A stretch of 64,000 bases of DNA from Polaribacter gangjinensis (GCF_038024125.1 NZ_CP150662.1:389501-453500), one strand, 5' to 3'; positions 53,501 to 62,511 are shown, numbered from the stretch's first letter. Notes: generated from the letters alone by a model not told the origin. Translations and numbers: made by a program.

Positions 53501-53924
53501 TTAAATTAGAAGAAGTTGTCCAAGCTTGTAAAGTTGAATATTTATCATCTACATTTTCTGCCACTCTATAATAACCATTGGCAGTAATCCCGAATTCTTT
53601 ATAATTTTTTTCATCTTTAAAATCGTATAAAAATGAAATTCCATAATCTTGTACGCCTGAAATTTTTTGAATTGAAGTTTGAATTTCAAAATCATCACTG
53701 TTAGAAAGTGCAAAATCTGAAGTGGTAACTCGCCAAGAATCTGTAGTTCTTTTGTGTTCAAAATAATAGCGTCCGTTATAAACGCTCAGTTCTCGAGTTT
53801 CATTATTACCTGTTGGCCAACCATTGGTACTGTCAAATTCTTCTTGATAAACATACGTTTGGCCGAATCCAAGAAACGATATTACTGAAAAAAAGAGGAG
53901 TAGATTGTTTTTTAGGATTTTCAT
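50517..53924 (-). CDS. Giant secreted caspase-like protein with repeated ConA-like domains
   Basis: The 1135-residue protein has a signal peptide, four repeated units of about 190 residues (each with a F(D)DDF/FDG...NNW start and an IxYLxI end), an Ig-like domain near 805-895, and a C-terminal caspase fold. The catalytic dyad is visible: His981 in FYAGHGNYD and Cys1031 in ADACFSGS. Asn-rich linkers separate units (52697-52742). The repeats resemble LamG/ConA lectin-like folds. It is probably an extracellular or surface protease, and follows the papain-like gene. Confidence 0.85.
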   Translation of the reverse strand: MKILKNNLLLFFSVISFLGFGQTYVYQEEFDSTNGWPTGNNETRELSVYNGRYYFEHKRTTDSWRVTTSDFALSNSDDFEIQTSIQKISGVQDYGISFLYDFKDEKNYKEFGITANGYYRVAENVDDKYSTLQAWTTSSNLKTGNYGTNDLKITKKGSTVTFYINNNYVYSTTHKSIVGKKLGIQLYRNQKISIDYLRVTKTSATINNNTSGETILFDGFNDNNNNWATQNNSDVTLEIKNGGYDFDHKRDNGGWNTTYEKIIDTNRDFYIEGSFLKMTGVQDRGFGLIFGRKDNDNQNEFFISGNGMYYIQQTSNGTSTAVKGWTSASQIKTGNNQYNYLKIEKKGNALNYYINSTLVHTQYSPTFYGDRTGFIVYGRQKISITYLSMRYIGTNNNYNNNNNNNFNNNIGESILFDDFTSNGNNWSSVYQNDYDLYITNGKYYLDHKLNEKGRITYITREFDNSKDFEIETKLQHVSGDTNSPYGVLWGKKDSNYFQFLITATGYYKVNRVINNQSEDIIKWTKTSTINEGDGRENSVKITREGDYYKFYINNTYVTRIDFENFFGNEIGYSVYYRQKIAIDYLSIKGMKENTNNIIVTNDALKIPLYDDFSSNKNNWNLENADDYSLDLTGGKLIMHRKKEGGIFISRDVDIDDTKDFIIETSIGEINTSTGWYGVTFGRKNSSNEFSFLLSGNGNYKFRKFDNDVYKEIIPLTFASSIKTGSNAENVVKIVKSGSLIRFYINNTYVNEAPFQRFFGNKFGYTIYHDRKIDADYLDIKYQSESFNNPPVIVITDPVVEEVRGFKIVEANTITVRGKASDIDGIFSITVNGKEATVSENGTFVANVPLGYGKNDLIVKATDLKQASSTKSFVIKRNSPEVINNNVTINDTKETLDIGFGKYYALIIGVSDYEDESIQDLNGEPTKDAQALADVLISNYSFDKQNVTILKNPKANDIIKQFSILKNKITKNDNLVIFYAGHGNYDQVSEKGYWMPSDAQMEFELNVILNTSIVTLIKAINSRHTLLIADACFSGSILVKNRDFKTASKAVQKKYELPSRKAITSGTLTTVPNQSVFMKYLLNRLRDNTDKYISAGQLFNKIEDAVINNTTGDNQPQYAPIGNTGDEGGDFIFIKK

Positions 53925-53935
53925 TTTTTTGATTT

Positions 53936-55408
53936 TTATTGATGGTTCATTTCTATAAAAATTGGAACAACTTTTTCTGACGTACTTTTAGATGAGGCAT
54001 CAAAAGAAATTTTAGAGCTACTAAAAGTTACATCTGTTCCTTTAAACATGCTTGATGATAAAGCACCTTTTACATTCGATACAAAATCGCTAGAACTTGA
54101 TCGTGCTTTGTTTACGATATCATCAATATTTAATTTTTCTTTGCTATACAAAACACACAAAATATCTCTTCCAGGTTTGTTGTCAAATTCAATGAAATAA
54201 TCTTCATTTGGCAATGCAATTTCGCTATCTACATAATTAAAGTAGTCAGAAAAATTATCAAATGGATACAATTTATTTACTGATTTGTCTGATGAGCCAT
54301 ATCCAATTAAATATACATAACCACGTTGTTTGCTTTTCAAATAGATTCTAAATTGTGTTCCTGATGTGTATGAAGTAGTTACTTTATAGGTACTGTTTGT
54401 AGCTTTTACAATATTAAAGTTTCTGGTAGCACCTTCAGATAATTTGATGGGCATATTTTCACCAGTACTTAATTTTAAGGTTAATTCACCTCCTAATTTA
54501 TTAGAAACTACAGTGATGTTATTATTGATGTTAATGTTATTATTGTTGTTATTGTTGTTGTTGTTGTTGTTGTTTTCATCACTTTTATCAATCAAGACAT
54601 AAGCAGTTTTTACTTGACGCTCAAAATCGGCATATCGCATCCAGAAAAATCCATTATTACCGAAAGAAGTACCCCAAGAGTTCATAATTTCAAAAGCACC
54701 ACCAGCCATATTATCATCATAACCTACTACAACCATGGCATGACCATTAGAGCCTGTATTCGGAATCCATACTTTATTGGCATCTAAAATCAAACTATTG
54801 TATTGAAACAGACCAATTACTACAGGATTTTTAGTTGAAATGGCTTTTTTAACTTTGCCAACCAAATTTACAGGGTTATCCCATCTTGCTAAACGTTCAT
54901 AAGTAATAATTTTATGCTGACTTGCAGATGAATAAACATAAGATGAAGGTGTAGAAGTACAGTTTTGATCGGTGTAAGGAAATTCATTTAATTTTGCAGC
55001 ACCATAAGTGTTTAATAATTTCATGGCATTTTCAATATAAGCGCCTTCACAATTATTGTTTACACGGATTTGATTGTATACAAAAGCGGGTGAAAATGTA
55101 TTTTGATTGATCATTGACGTATTGTATTGCCAATTATTTTTGATAGCATTTGCAATGGTTCTCGCACCAAAAGCACTTGCCCAGCCAACACAAGAACCTT
55201 GTCTTCCTTGACTTTGTGGAGTGGGAGCATAACCTTTTAAACTGAAAGATTTTGGCAAAGCCTCAAAACTTCGGGTAATTAACGGAACAGATTGTGGCGT
55301 TTCTTCGTACAATCTTTGATCAAACTTTAATCCTGTTCCAAAATCTTCTTGTGCAAAAATGCCCACTGAAAGGAACAAACTAGCAATTACTAACGATATT
55401 TTTTTCAT
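53936..55408 (-). CDS. Secreted papain-like cysteine protease with DUF4384-like C terminus
   Basis: The 490-residue protein begins MKKISLVIASLFLSVGIFAQ, a signal peptide; the longer frame to 55489 is not used. Gln67, Cys73 (QGSCVGWASAFG), His223 (NGHAMVVVGYDD) and Asn243 (IMNSWGTSFG) give a complete C1 catalytic set. A poly-Asn linker (GTT repeats at 54518-54576) leads to a beta domain like DUF4384. It lies 11 bp upstream of the caspase-like gene. Confidence 0.85.
   Translation of the reverse strand: MKKISLVIASLFLSVGIFAQEDFGTGLKFDQRLYEETPQSVPLITRSFEALPKSFSLKGYAPTPQSQGRQGSCVGWASAFGARTIANAIKNNWQYNTSMINQNTFSPAFVYNQIRVNNNCEGAYIENAMKLLNTYGAAKLNEFPYTDQNCTSTPSSYVYSSASQHKIITYERLARWDNPVNLVGKVKKAISTKNPVVIGLFQYNSLILDANKVWIPNTGSNGHAMVVVGYDDNMAGGAFEIMNSWGTSFGNNGFFWMRYADFERQVKTAYVLIDKSDENNNNNNNNNNNNNININNNITVVSNKLGGELTLKLSTGENMPIKLSEGATRNFNIVKATNSTYKVTTSYTSGTQFRIYLKSKQRGYVYLIGYGSSDKSVNKLYPFDNFSDYFNYVDSEIALPNEDYFIEFDNKPGRDILCVLYSKEKLNIDDIVNKARSSSSDFVSNVKGALSSSMFKGTDVTFSSSKISFDASSKSTSEKVVPIFIEMNHQ
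54518..54576. repeat. GTT/ATT triplet repeat (poly-Asn linker)
   Basis: A run of nearly pure triplets encodes an Asn-rich linker. Because the unit is three bases, length changes would keep the frame. Confidence 0.85.
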
Positions 55409-55514
55409 GGTTGATACTCTTAAAAATTGATATATAACAAAAATCAGGTTAAATATATAAAAAAAAAATACGCCAAATGACGTATTCATAAAATTGCAAA
55501 AGAAAGACTATCAT

Positions 55515-57470
55515 TTAGTTGTTTCTTTTTTCAAGAACAATATATTGTCTTTGAATTGTGATTATTTGATTAAAAAAATCTTTTAAAGCGGTGTATTCTT
55601 CACTTCTGAATATTTTTTTTCGAATGTTAATATTCAAATACACTTGTAATGTTCCTTCATTTTCTGCAATCTTAAACATCAAAATCCCGCTATTATTTGG
55701 CAACGCAATTGATTTATTTTTTGGCAAAGAAGTAATGGAATAATTCTCAGGAATTTTTAATGTCAATTTATAGGTTTCTTTAAAAGGGAACGCAAAATCA
55801 ACAGGATATAATCGTTCTTTTAATTTAAAAGGATTCTCATCAAGTCTTTCAAATAAAAATGGATTTAGTCTAATTTTATCTGTTAAATCTTCGTCCATAG
55901 AAATTGATATTTCAAAGAACTCTTCTAACTTTTGTTCAAGATCTGTTGTATTTTCGGTTTTAAAATTGCTAATAGTTACCTCTGGATTTTGTTTTTCAAA
56001 ATCATCGACGTAAGCTTCTTTTGTTAAATTGGCTATTTTTTTTCGCTTTTCTAGCGCAAAATATCCAGAAGTTTTAAAATCTAAATTTCCTGAAAATTCA
56101 CCTTTTTCATCAAGAACTAACGAAGCGCTTATTATTTTTTCTGAAATGTCTCTAGGTTGTAACATTTGCCAATACCCATCATTTTTAAAATCCATCACTC
56201 TAACATCACCATTTAATGTGTTTATTGGGACTTGCCCAAATGCTAAAAACGGATCAGTTGCATCTAAATAATAGGTTTCATCATCAATCTGAATTCTTAC
56301 AATTACATAGTTGAAATCATAGATTACAGGAAATAACTTTGTAGGAATACCGTGATTTCGGGTCGCTAAAACAACCAAATTGGCATTTAAATCTGCTGCT
56401 TTTAAACTATTGTATAATGATAGATTGATTTCAGCAACATTTCCCACTTTTTCATCAAATGAATCTTTTAACTTCGCTTCTTCATTAGTCCAATTTTTTC
56501 CATTCCAAGTATAATGTTTTTGAATAAATCGATAAATTTCTGTAGCTTTTTGCAATTCATCTGAAATAGTAAAAATGTTTTCTGGAAGTCTTTTTTTAAA
56601 ATAATTGTCTTTAGAGGTTTGATTATTAAAAAATTGCGATTTTAATTTGCTATCTGCTTCTTTCCAGGTTGTGGTATATTTTTCTGTAATTCCACTTGTA
56701 TTTGTAACAGTTTTTAAATCAAAAGTTATTTTGGAAAGGTAATTTTTTTTACTCAACATATACTTTTCTTCAACAAATGCAGGGACATCATTCATACCAA
56801 AAGAATAAATGATACAACCACCTTCTCCAAGTCCGTCAATATAAATACAATTTTTTTTGATTGAAGATTCGTTTTTATCTAATTTTTTAAAACCAACTAA
56901 TTTTACGTTATATATAAAGTTGCCTAAAATTGCAGCATCAAATTCACTTTTTATTTTTGAATACGAAGACTGAAAATTCCAATCATCAATTTTGGTGTAA
57001 GGAGAAATGATGCTGTATGAGTATTCAATAACACTTCCCTCAGTAACATTAGGGAGTGTGAATTTTTCAGTATGAATATCATCATTTTCTTTTATTGAAA
57101 AAATAGCACTTTGTGATAAATAATCTTTTTTGACACTTCCAACTTCAGTAAAAGAGTATGTAATAGCTTGTATATCAATAATTTTTTCTTTTTTGTACAA
57201 TGGAATATTGATAGTTGCTAATTCAAAAGCATTTTTATGAAATATTTTTACCCTAAAATAATAATCAGTTCTGGTTTTATAATCGTTATCTGGATCTGTA
57301 TATAAATTTGCATGTTCATATAAAATGACAGCACTTGCAGAAGAATCTTTTTCATAAAAAGGCATTTGTAACTCTTTTACTGAAGTTTGCCCTATTTTTG
57401 AGGATTTATTTTTTTGGGAGTAAGAAAACGTGCTTACTAAAAGCACCAAATAAACTAGTAATATTCTCAT
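55515..57470 (-). CDS. DUF3857 / transglutaminase-like secreted protein
   Basis: The 651-residue protein has a signal peptide (MRILLVYLVLLVSTFSYS) and follows the DUF3857-transglutaminase-DUF2569-like layout: ENDDIHTEKFTLPNVTEGSVIEYSYSI, IYRFIQKHYTWNGKNW, VGNVAEINLSLYNSLKAADL and LVVLATRNHGIPTKLFPVIYDFNYVI (Cys is replaced by other residues in the region normally holding the transglutaminase Cys). Its start codon lies right after the exonuclease stop. Confidence 0.85.
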   Translation of the reverse strand: MRILLVYLVLLVSTFSYSQKNKSSKIGQTSVKELQMPFYEKDSSASAVILYEHANLYTDPDNDYKTRTDYYFRVKIFHKNAFELATINIPLYKKEKIIDIQAITYSFTEVGSVKKDYLSQSAIFSIKENDDIHTEKFTLPNVTEGSVIEYSYSIISPYTKIDDWNFQSSYSKIKSEFDAAILGNFIYNVKLVGFKKLDKNESSIKKNCIYIDGLGEGGCIIYSFGMNDVPAFVEEKYMLSKKNYLSKITFDLKTVTNTSGITEKYTTTWKEADSKLKSQFFNNQTSKDNYFKKRLPENIFTISDELQKATEIYRFIQKHYTWNGKNWTNEEAKLKDSFDEKVGNVAEINLSLYNSLKAADLNANLVVLATRNHGIPTKLFPVIYDFNYVIVRIQIDDETYYLDATDPFLAFGQVPINTLNGDVRVMDFKNDGYWQMLQPRDISEKIISASLVLDEKGEFSGNLDFKTSGYFALEKRKKIANLTKEAYVDDFEKQNPEVTISNFKTENTTDLEQKLEEFFEISISMDEDLTDKIRLNPFLFERLDENPFKLKERLYPVDFAFPFKETYKLTLKIPENYSITSLPKNKSIALPNNSGILMFKIAENEGTLQVYLNINIRKKIFRSEEYTALKDFFNQIITIQRQYIVLEKRNN

Positions 57471-58550
57471 TTAAAAACGTATAATTTTAGAAACGCGATT
57501 TTTAGTCAGATAACTCTTTACCAAATGCTTTGCTAAAACGTTGTTTTCAATCGGAGTTACTAATTTTCTTAAAATAGGTAAATGTTGTTCTTGAAACGCC
57601 AAATTTGTATGACCAAATCCAACAATTTCATTGTTTTCAACCAAAATGATTCCATGTTCTTCAACGATTCTTCCTTTGTCAATTATCAGAAAATCAGGAT
57701 GATTGAAATCGTCATATAGTAATTTGAATTTCTTTTTAAAATTGTATTTAGGCGATAGTTTGTCTAACTCCAAATAATATTTTAGTCGAACTAAAATTTC
57801 TGTGCCAAAAGTATCAAAAGAGATGGTTTGTGCTTTAGTTTGAATTTTTAGGGCACGTTTGCTTGTTTTCATCAAAACCCGATTCAATTCTGATTTCATA
57901 TTTTTATGTTTCCCCATAAAAATAACAGTACCATTGGCATCATGAATGTAAAAAACGCCTAAAGCTTCTGGCATTTCTTCAATCATTTTTTTCAACTTTT
58001 CTTTTTCATACTTTTTATCAAAGTATTTAATAGCTTTGTTGATGATGCTTTTTTGGGTGTCTTTTTCTAATAAAATTTTGAATAAATGTACTGTTGCCAA
58101 TGCGTCTCCTGATGCTCTATGCCTATTTGACATCGGAATTCCAAGTGATTTTGTGAGTTTTCCTAAACTGTACGAATTTTCGTCTTTGATCAATTCTTGA
58201 CTCAATTCAACTGTACAAAGTGTATTTCGTTGAAAATCATATCCTAATCTATCAAATTCCATTTTTAAAATTCGGTAATCAAAACTTGCATTGTGAGCAA
58301 CTATGGTACAATTTTCGGTAATTTCAATGATGCGTTTGGCAATTTCATAGAATTTTGGTGCATTTCGCAACATAGCATTGTTGATACCTGTTAAGCGAAC
58401 AACAAATTCTTGAATGTCTTTTTCTGGATTTACAAGCGAAATAAATTGGTCAACAATTTCATGACCGTCAAATTTATAAATGGCAACTTCAGTAATGCCT
58501 TCTTCATTATATTTGCCTCCAGTAGTTTCAATATCAACGATTGCGTACAA
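57471..58550 (-). CDS. DEDDh exonuclease with GIY-YIG nuclease domain
   Basis: The protein has a DnaQ-type 3'-5' exonuclease (IVDIETTGGKYNEEGIT; HNASFDYRILKMEFDRLGY; HRASGDALATVHLF) and a GIY-YIG part (MPEALGVFYIHDANGTVIFMGKHKN) as in Bacteroidota Cho-like proteins. The TTG at 58550 is preferred: a -7 box lies just upstream, conservation starts at YAIVDIETTGG, and a start at 58616 would overlap yggS by 41 bp. The length is 360 residues. Confidence 0.85.
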   Translation of the reverse strand: MYAIVDIETTGGKYNEEGITEVAIYKFDGHEIVDQFISLVNPEKDIQEFVVRLTGINNAMLRNAPKFYEIAKRIIEITENCTIVAHNASFDYRILKMEFDRLGYDFQRNTLCTVELSQELIKDENSYSLGKLTKSLGIPMSNRHRASGDALATVHLFKILLEKDTQKSIINKAIKYFDKKYEKEKLKKMIEEMPEALGVFYIHDANGTVIFMGKHKNMKSELNRVLMKTSKRALKIQTKAQTISFDTFGTEILVRLKYYLELDKLSPKYNFKKKFKLLYDDFNHPDFLIIDKGRIVEEHGIILVENNEIVGFGHTNLAFQEQHLPILRKLVTPIENNVLAKHLVKSYLTKNRVSKIIRF

Positions 58551-58570
58551 TTTCTCTTTCTTTGGATAAT

Positions 58571-58578
58571 CAAATTTA
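58571..58578 (-). promoter_or_regulatory. Exonuclease gene promoter, -7 box
   Basis: The minus strand reads TAAATTTG (TAnnTTTG), 20 bp upstream of the TTG at 58550. It overlaps the end of yggS. Confidence 0.5.
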
Positions 58579-59235
58579 AACAATATAATTTCGATGACCA
58601 AATATTGAGCTTCCAACTCGGATCATTGTACTGCCATTTTTGATGGCAATTTCATAATCTCCACTCATTCCCATAGATAAAATTTCGAGGGTAGGATGGG
58701 AAGTTTTCAAATCATCAAATAGAGATTTTAAGGATGAAAATTCTGAATTTATTTGAGTTTCATCTTCTGTAAAAGTTGCCATTCCCATCAAACCAACAAT
58801 GGCAATATGTTGCATGGAAGCAACTTCATTTGATTTTAAAATAGCCCTAATTTCATCAAAAGTCAACCCAAATTTAGTTTCTTCATCAGCAATACTAGCT
58901 TGCAATAAACATTTTATAACTCTATCGTGTTTTGCAGCTTGTTTATTGATTTCTTCAAGGGTTTTTACACTATCAACACCATGAATCAAATCTACAAAAT
59001 GCGCCATGTATTTGACTTTGTTTCGTTGTAAATGACCAATCATATGCCATTGAATATCTTTAGGCAAAACATCGTATTTTTCAACCATTTCTTGCACTTT
59101 GTTTTCGCCAAAAATGCGCTGACCTGCATCAAAAGCCTCTTGCAAATCAGCAATTGGTTTTGTTTTAGAAACGGCAACAAGTGTTACGTTTTCAGGAATC
59201 TTTTTCTTGAAATTATGTATGTTTTCTTGAATCAT
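58576..59235 (-). CDS. yggS: YggS family PLP-binding protein
   Basis: The 219-residue protein has VAVSKTKPIADLQEAFDAG with the PLP lysine, HMIGHLQRNKVKYM, and LSMGMSGDYEIAIKNGSTMIRVGSSIFG, all typical. It helps maintain PLP homeostasis. It lies downstream of serA and overlaps the exonuclease promoter. Confidence 0.94.
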   Translation of the reverse strand: MIQENIHNFKKKIPENVTLVAVSKTKPIADLQEAFDAGQRIFGENKVQEMVEKYDVLPKDIQWHMIGHLQRNKVKYMAHFVDLIHGVDSVKTLEEINKQAAKHDRVIKCLLQASIADEETKFGLTFDEIRAILKSNEVASMQHIAIVGLMGMATFTEDETQINSEFSSLKSLFDDLKTSHPTLEILSMGMSGDYEIAIKNGSTMIRVGSSIFGHRNYIV

Positions 59236-59264
59236 TCTGTTGAGTTAAAAGTTAAAAAAGTCAA

Positions 59265-60218
59265 CTATTTTTTAAATAAACGAATAATTTGTGTTGCCAA
59301 TTCAATACCAATTCTGTCTTGTGCTTCTTTGGTTGCAGCCCCAATATGCGGACTTAAAGAAACCTCAGGATTCATCAATAATTGAATTTCTGGAGTTGGC
59401 TCGCTTTCAAAAACATCCAAACCTGCAAACTGCACTTTACCACTTTCGATAGCATTGATCAAATCAACCTCATTTAAAACACCACCTCGTGCAGTATTTA
59501 TGATACCAACACCTTTTTTCATCTGAGAAAATTCTGTCGCTGTTAGGGTATATGATTCTTGTGCAGGAATGTGTAAAGTGATAAAATCAGCCTCTTTTAA
59601 CAATAACTCTAAAGGTTGTGTTTTTAAAGAAAACTGCATTTTTTGTTGATTGAAAAAAGACAATTCAATAGTCGCTTCTTCAATTTCAGTATCAGCGGCA
59701 ATCACCTTCATACCCAATCCAATCGCAATTTTGGCAACTTCTTTTCCAATACTTCCAAAACCAATAATTCCGATCGTTTTTCCACGTAATTCCGTTCCTT
59801 GAGAAAATGCTTTTTTCAATTCATTAAAGCGTGTATCACCCTCTAAAGGCATATCTCTGTTAGAAATATGTAAAAAACGAACCATCCCAAATAAATGTGC
59901 AAAAACCAATTCTGCAACAGAATTTGAGGATGCTTCAGGCGTATTAATTACATGCAAACCTTTGTCAATTGCAAAAGCTACATCAATATTATCCATACCA
60001 ACACCACCTCTTCCTATCAATTGTAAACTCGGGCAAGCTTCAATCAATTCTTGTGAAACTTGCGTAGCACTTCTTACTAAAAGTCCCTCAATTTTTTCTT
60101 CATTGATAAAGTTTGCTAATTGATTTTGAGCCACTTTTGTTGTAATAATTGTAAATCCGTTTTCTTCTAATAAGGCAACTCCACTTTTCGAAATGCCGTC
60201 ATTTGCTAATATTTTCAT
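59265..60218 (-). CDS. serA: D-3-phosphoglycerate dehydrogenase
   Basis: SerA oxidises 3-phosphoglycerate, the first step of serine synthesis. The 317-residue protein has a Rossmann motif IGIIGFGSIGKEVAKIAIGLG, RGGVLNEVDLINAI and the histidine in LSPHIGAATKEAQ. It lacks the ACT domain of long forms. It follows serC after 23 bp. Confidence 0.93.
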   Translation of the reverse strand: MKILANDGISKSGVALLEENGFTIITTKVAQNQLANFINEEKIEGLLVRSATQVSQELIEACPSLQLIGRGGVGMDNIDVAFAIDKGLHVINTPEASSNSVAELVFAHLFGMVRFLHISNRDMPLEGDTRFNELKKAFSQGTELRGKTIGIIGFGSIGKEVAKIAIGLGMKVIAADTEIEEATIELSFFNQQKMQFSLKTQPLELLLKEADFITLHIPAQESYTLTATEFSQMKKGVGIINTARGGVLNEVDLINAIESGKVQFAGLDVFESEPTPEIQLLMNPEVSLSPHIGAATKEAQDRIGIELATQIIRLFKK

Positions 60219-60221
60219 TCT

Positions 60222-60249
60222 TAATATCTAACTTCTAATATCTAACTTC
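60222..60249. repeat. 14-bp direct repeat between serC and serA
   Basis: TAATATCTAACTTC occurs twice in tandem and runs into the serC stop codon. Related short repeats occur after the argE-like gene region at 28020-28045. Confidence 0.65.
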
Positions 60250-61306
60250 TTCTCTCCAATTCCTGCATTACATCAACCAACGCTTGAACGCTGTATAATG
60301 GCAAAGCATTGTACATACTTGCTCTGTAACCACCCACACTTCTGTGACCATTGATGCCACTAATATTGGCTTCTTTCCATAAAGTATCGAAAGTTGTTTT
60401 GAATTTTTCATCAACTAAATTGAACGTAACATTCATATTGCTTCGATCTTCTTTGGCTGCAAAACCAACAAATAACGGATTTCTATCAATTTCGTCGTAC
60501 AACAATTTCGCTTTCTGATTATTTACATTTTCGATAAATGAAATGCCACCTAAATCTCTCAACCACTCTAACGTCAATAAAGATACATACACAGAAAAAA
60601 CTGGAGGTGTATTGAACATGCTTTCTTTGCTAATGTGCACTTTATAATCTAAAATTGATGGAATTGCTCTAGAAACTTTGCCTAACAATTCTTCTTTTAC
60701 AACTACCAAAGTTGCACCTGCAGGACCCATATTTTTTTGTGCGCCTGCATAAATCAAATCGAATTTAGAAAAATCTAATTGACGAGAAAATATGTCAGAA
60801 CTCATGTCGCAAATCAAGGGAACATTCGTTGCTGGAAATTCTTTCATTTGAGTCCCAAAAATGGTATTGTTGCTAGTTACGTGAAAATAATCTACATCAG
60901 TTGGAATGGTGTAATTTTTTGGTATATAGCTGTAATTTAAATCTTTAGAAGAAGCCACTTCTACAGTTTCTCCAAATATTTTTGCTTCTTTTAAGGCGTT
61001 GTTTGCCCAAGTTCCTGTGTTTAAATAGGCTGCTTTTTTCTCTAAAAGATTGTAAGCAACCATCAAAAATTGCAAACTTGCACCACCTTGTAAATACAAT
61101 GCTTGATAGCCTTTGTTTTCCAATCCTAACAATTCTAAGGCCAATTTTCGCGCTTTTTCCATTACGTCTACAAAAGGTTTACTTCTGTGCGAAATTTCAA
61201 TTAACGATAAATGATCATCGTTAAAATTTAAAACAGCTGCTGCAGCTTTTTCAATAACGGATGTTGGTAAAATGCAAGGGCCTGCACTAAAATTGTGTTT
61301 TTTCAT
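60242..61306 (-). CDS. serC: Phosphoserine aminotransferase
   Basis: SerC converts phosphohydroxypyruvate into phosphoserine. The 354-residue protein begins MKKHNFSAGPCILP, shows QGGASLQFLMVAYNLL and the PLP lysine in IYAGAQKNMGPAGATLVVV, and ends NGHRSVGGYRASMYNALPLYSVQALVD. It lies upstream of serA. Confidence 0.95.
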   Translation of the reverse strand: MKKHNFSAGPCILPTSVIEKAAAAVLNFNDDHLSLIEISHRSKPFVDVMEKARKLALELLGLENKGYQALYLQGGASLQFLMVAYNLLEKKAAYLNTGTWANNALKEAKIFGETVEVASSKDLNYSYIPKNYTIPTDVDYFHVTSNNTIFGTQMKEFPATNVPLICDMSSDIFSRQLDFSKFDLIYAGAQKNMGPAGATLVVVKEELLGKVSRAIPSILDYKVHISKESMFNTPPVFSVYVSLLTLEWLRDLGGISFIENVNNQKAKLLYDEIDRNPLFVGFAAKEDRSNMNVTFNLVDEKFKTTFDTLWKEANISGINGHRSVGGYRASMYNALPLYSVQALVDVMQELERRS

Positions 61307-61313
61307 TGTTTTT

Positions 61314-61353
61314 GAGTTTCAGAGTTTCAGAGTTTCAAAGCTTCAAAGTTTTA
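61314..61353. repeat. 8-bp tandem repeat, 5 units
   Basis: Five units of GAGTTTCA (the last two diverged) lie directly upstream of the serC start codon, between serC and the acyl-CoA reductase gene. Confidence 0.75.
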
Positions 61354-61377
61354 ACGTTGTTTCTTTGTGACTTTTTT

Positions 61378-62439
61378 TCATATTTTGGATAAAAAATGTA
61401 ACGTATTAATACCATCTGCATAATCCCATAATTTTGGATTTTGGGTTTCACCAAACGGAATTTCATCAGGCAAAAAGCCTTTAGAAACAATACATTGAAT
61501 GGATTCTCTATCTTGATATAATTTAATTTTTAAATCGACAAGATTATCATAATATTCATAAAAAACCGTGGCAATAGGTGAGGAGTAACTTTCGTCTTCT
61601 TTGATCATTAAAAAACCATTTTCTAGCAAATCAAACTCACTCATCAAATACACTGCTTTGTTGTAATCGTAATTATTGGCATATTTGGCGTTGTAAATGA
61701 TGTCCTTTTTGCCATACATTCCATTGAAAAAAAGATTGAAATCAAAATTTCTTGGAACATATAATTTGGAAACACTTCTGCAACCCAATCCAAAATAGGT
61801 AAAAATATCATCAGCCAATTTTTCAAAATCTGCTTCAGTTTCATTGCCTGTAATCACAGCAACTGAATTGCGACTTTTGCGAATAATATTGGGTTTATTG
61901 CCAAAATAATATTCAAAATAACGCGCAGTATTGTTACTTCCTGTGGCTATGATGGCATCAAAATCAGTCAATTTTTCATCAGTAAATGTGATGTTTCCTT
62001 TTAATGAAGGTTCAACATATTCTAAATATTTTGCCAAAAAAGGCAACAAATGTTTGTCATTAGAAGATTGTTTTACCAACACTGAATGTCCAGAAATCAA
62101 AACCGATAAAAAATCATGAAAACCCACCAAAGGAATATTACCTGCCATAATGATGGCGACTTTTTTAGGCGAAATTTCTTTCAAATTTTCTTTCGAAATC
62201 CAAGTTTCTAAATTTGATTTTTGAAGAGCAGTTGCCCAATTTTCGACAGCAAATAAGAGATTATCTTCTGTAAACCAGTTGTTTTTTTCTTGCGCTAATT
62301 TCAATTGATGCAAAAATCCATCAAAAAATAATTCATTATATGGCACTGATTCGTTCTTAACAATTTCAAATCTTGAAAATTGTCCCAAGAAAAGTCCTAA
62401 TTTGTTAAAAGCTTCCAATCTGCTTTTTATTACGTCCAT
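61378..62439 (-). CDS. Acyl-CoA reductase (LuxC-like family)
   Basis: The 353-residue protein has an aldehyde-dehydrogenase-type fold: KKVAIIMAGNIPLVGFHDFLSVLISGHSVLVKQSSND, ATGSNNTARYFEYYF and the catalytic Cys in DIFTYFGLGCRSVSKLYVP. In many Flavobacteriaceae such a gene precedes serC and serA. The true substrate is unknown. It is divergent from the ferredoxin gene. Confidence 0.85.
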   Translation of the reverse strand: MDVIKSRLEAFNKLGLFLGQFSRFEIVKNESVPYNELFFDGFLHQLKLAQEKNNWFTEDNLLFAVENWATALQKSNLETWISKENLKEISPKKVAIIMAGNIPLVGFHDFLSVLISGHSVLVKQSSNDKHLLPFLAKYLEYVEPSLKGNITFTDEKLTDFDAIIATGSNNTARYFEYYFGNKPNIIRKSRNSVAVITGNETEADFEKLADDIFTYFGLGCRSVSKLYVPRNFDFNLFFNGMYGKKDIIYNAKYANNYDYNKAVYLMSEFDLLENGFLMIKEDESYSSPIATVFYEYYDNLVDLKIKLYQDRESIQCIVSKGFLPDEIPFGETQNPKLWDYADGINTLHFLSKI

Positions 62440-62467
62440 TAAATTTGTTTCTAAAAATTTTTGGGTT

Positions 62468-62475
62468 TATTTTTG
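62468..62475 (+). promoter_or_regulatory. Ferredoxin gene promoter, -7 box
   Basis: TATTTTTG matches TAnnTTTG, 36 bp before the ferredoxin ATG. Its T/G end belongs to the palindrome TTTGCAGCTGCAAA (62472-62485). Confidence 0.5.
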
Positions 62476-62481
62476 CAGCTG

Positions 62482-62489
62482 CAAAGTTA
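62482..62489 (-). promoter_or_regulatory. Acyl-CoA reductase gene promoter, -7 box
   Basis: The minus strand reads TAACTTTG (TAnnTTTG), 42 bp before the reductase ATG. It faces the ferredoxin box across a 14-bp perfect palindrome, so the two polymerases cannot bind at once. Confidence 0.5.
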
Positions 62490-62511
62490 CACAAACTATA
62501 AGAAATAAACC

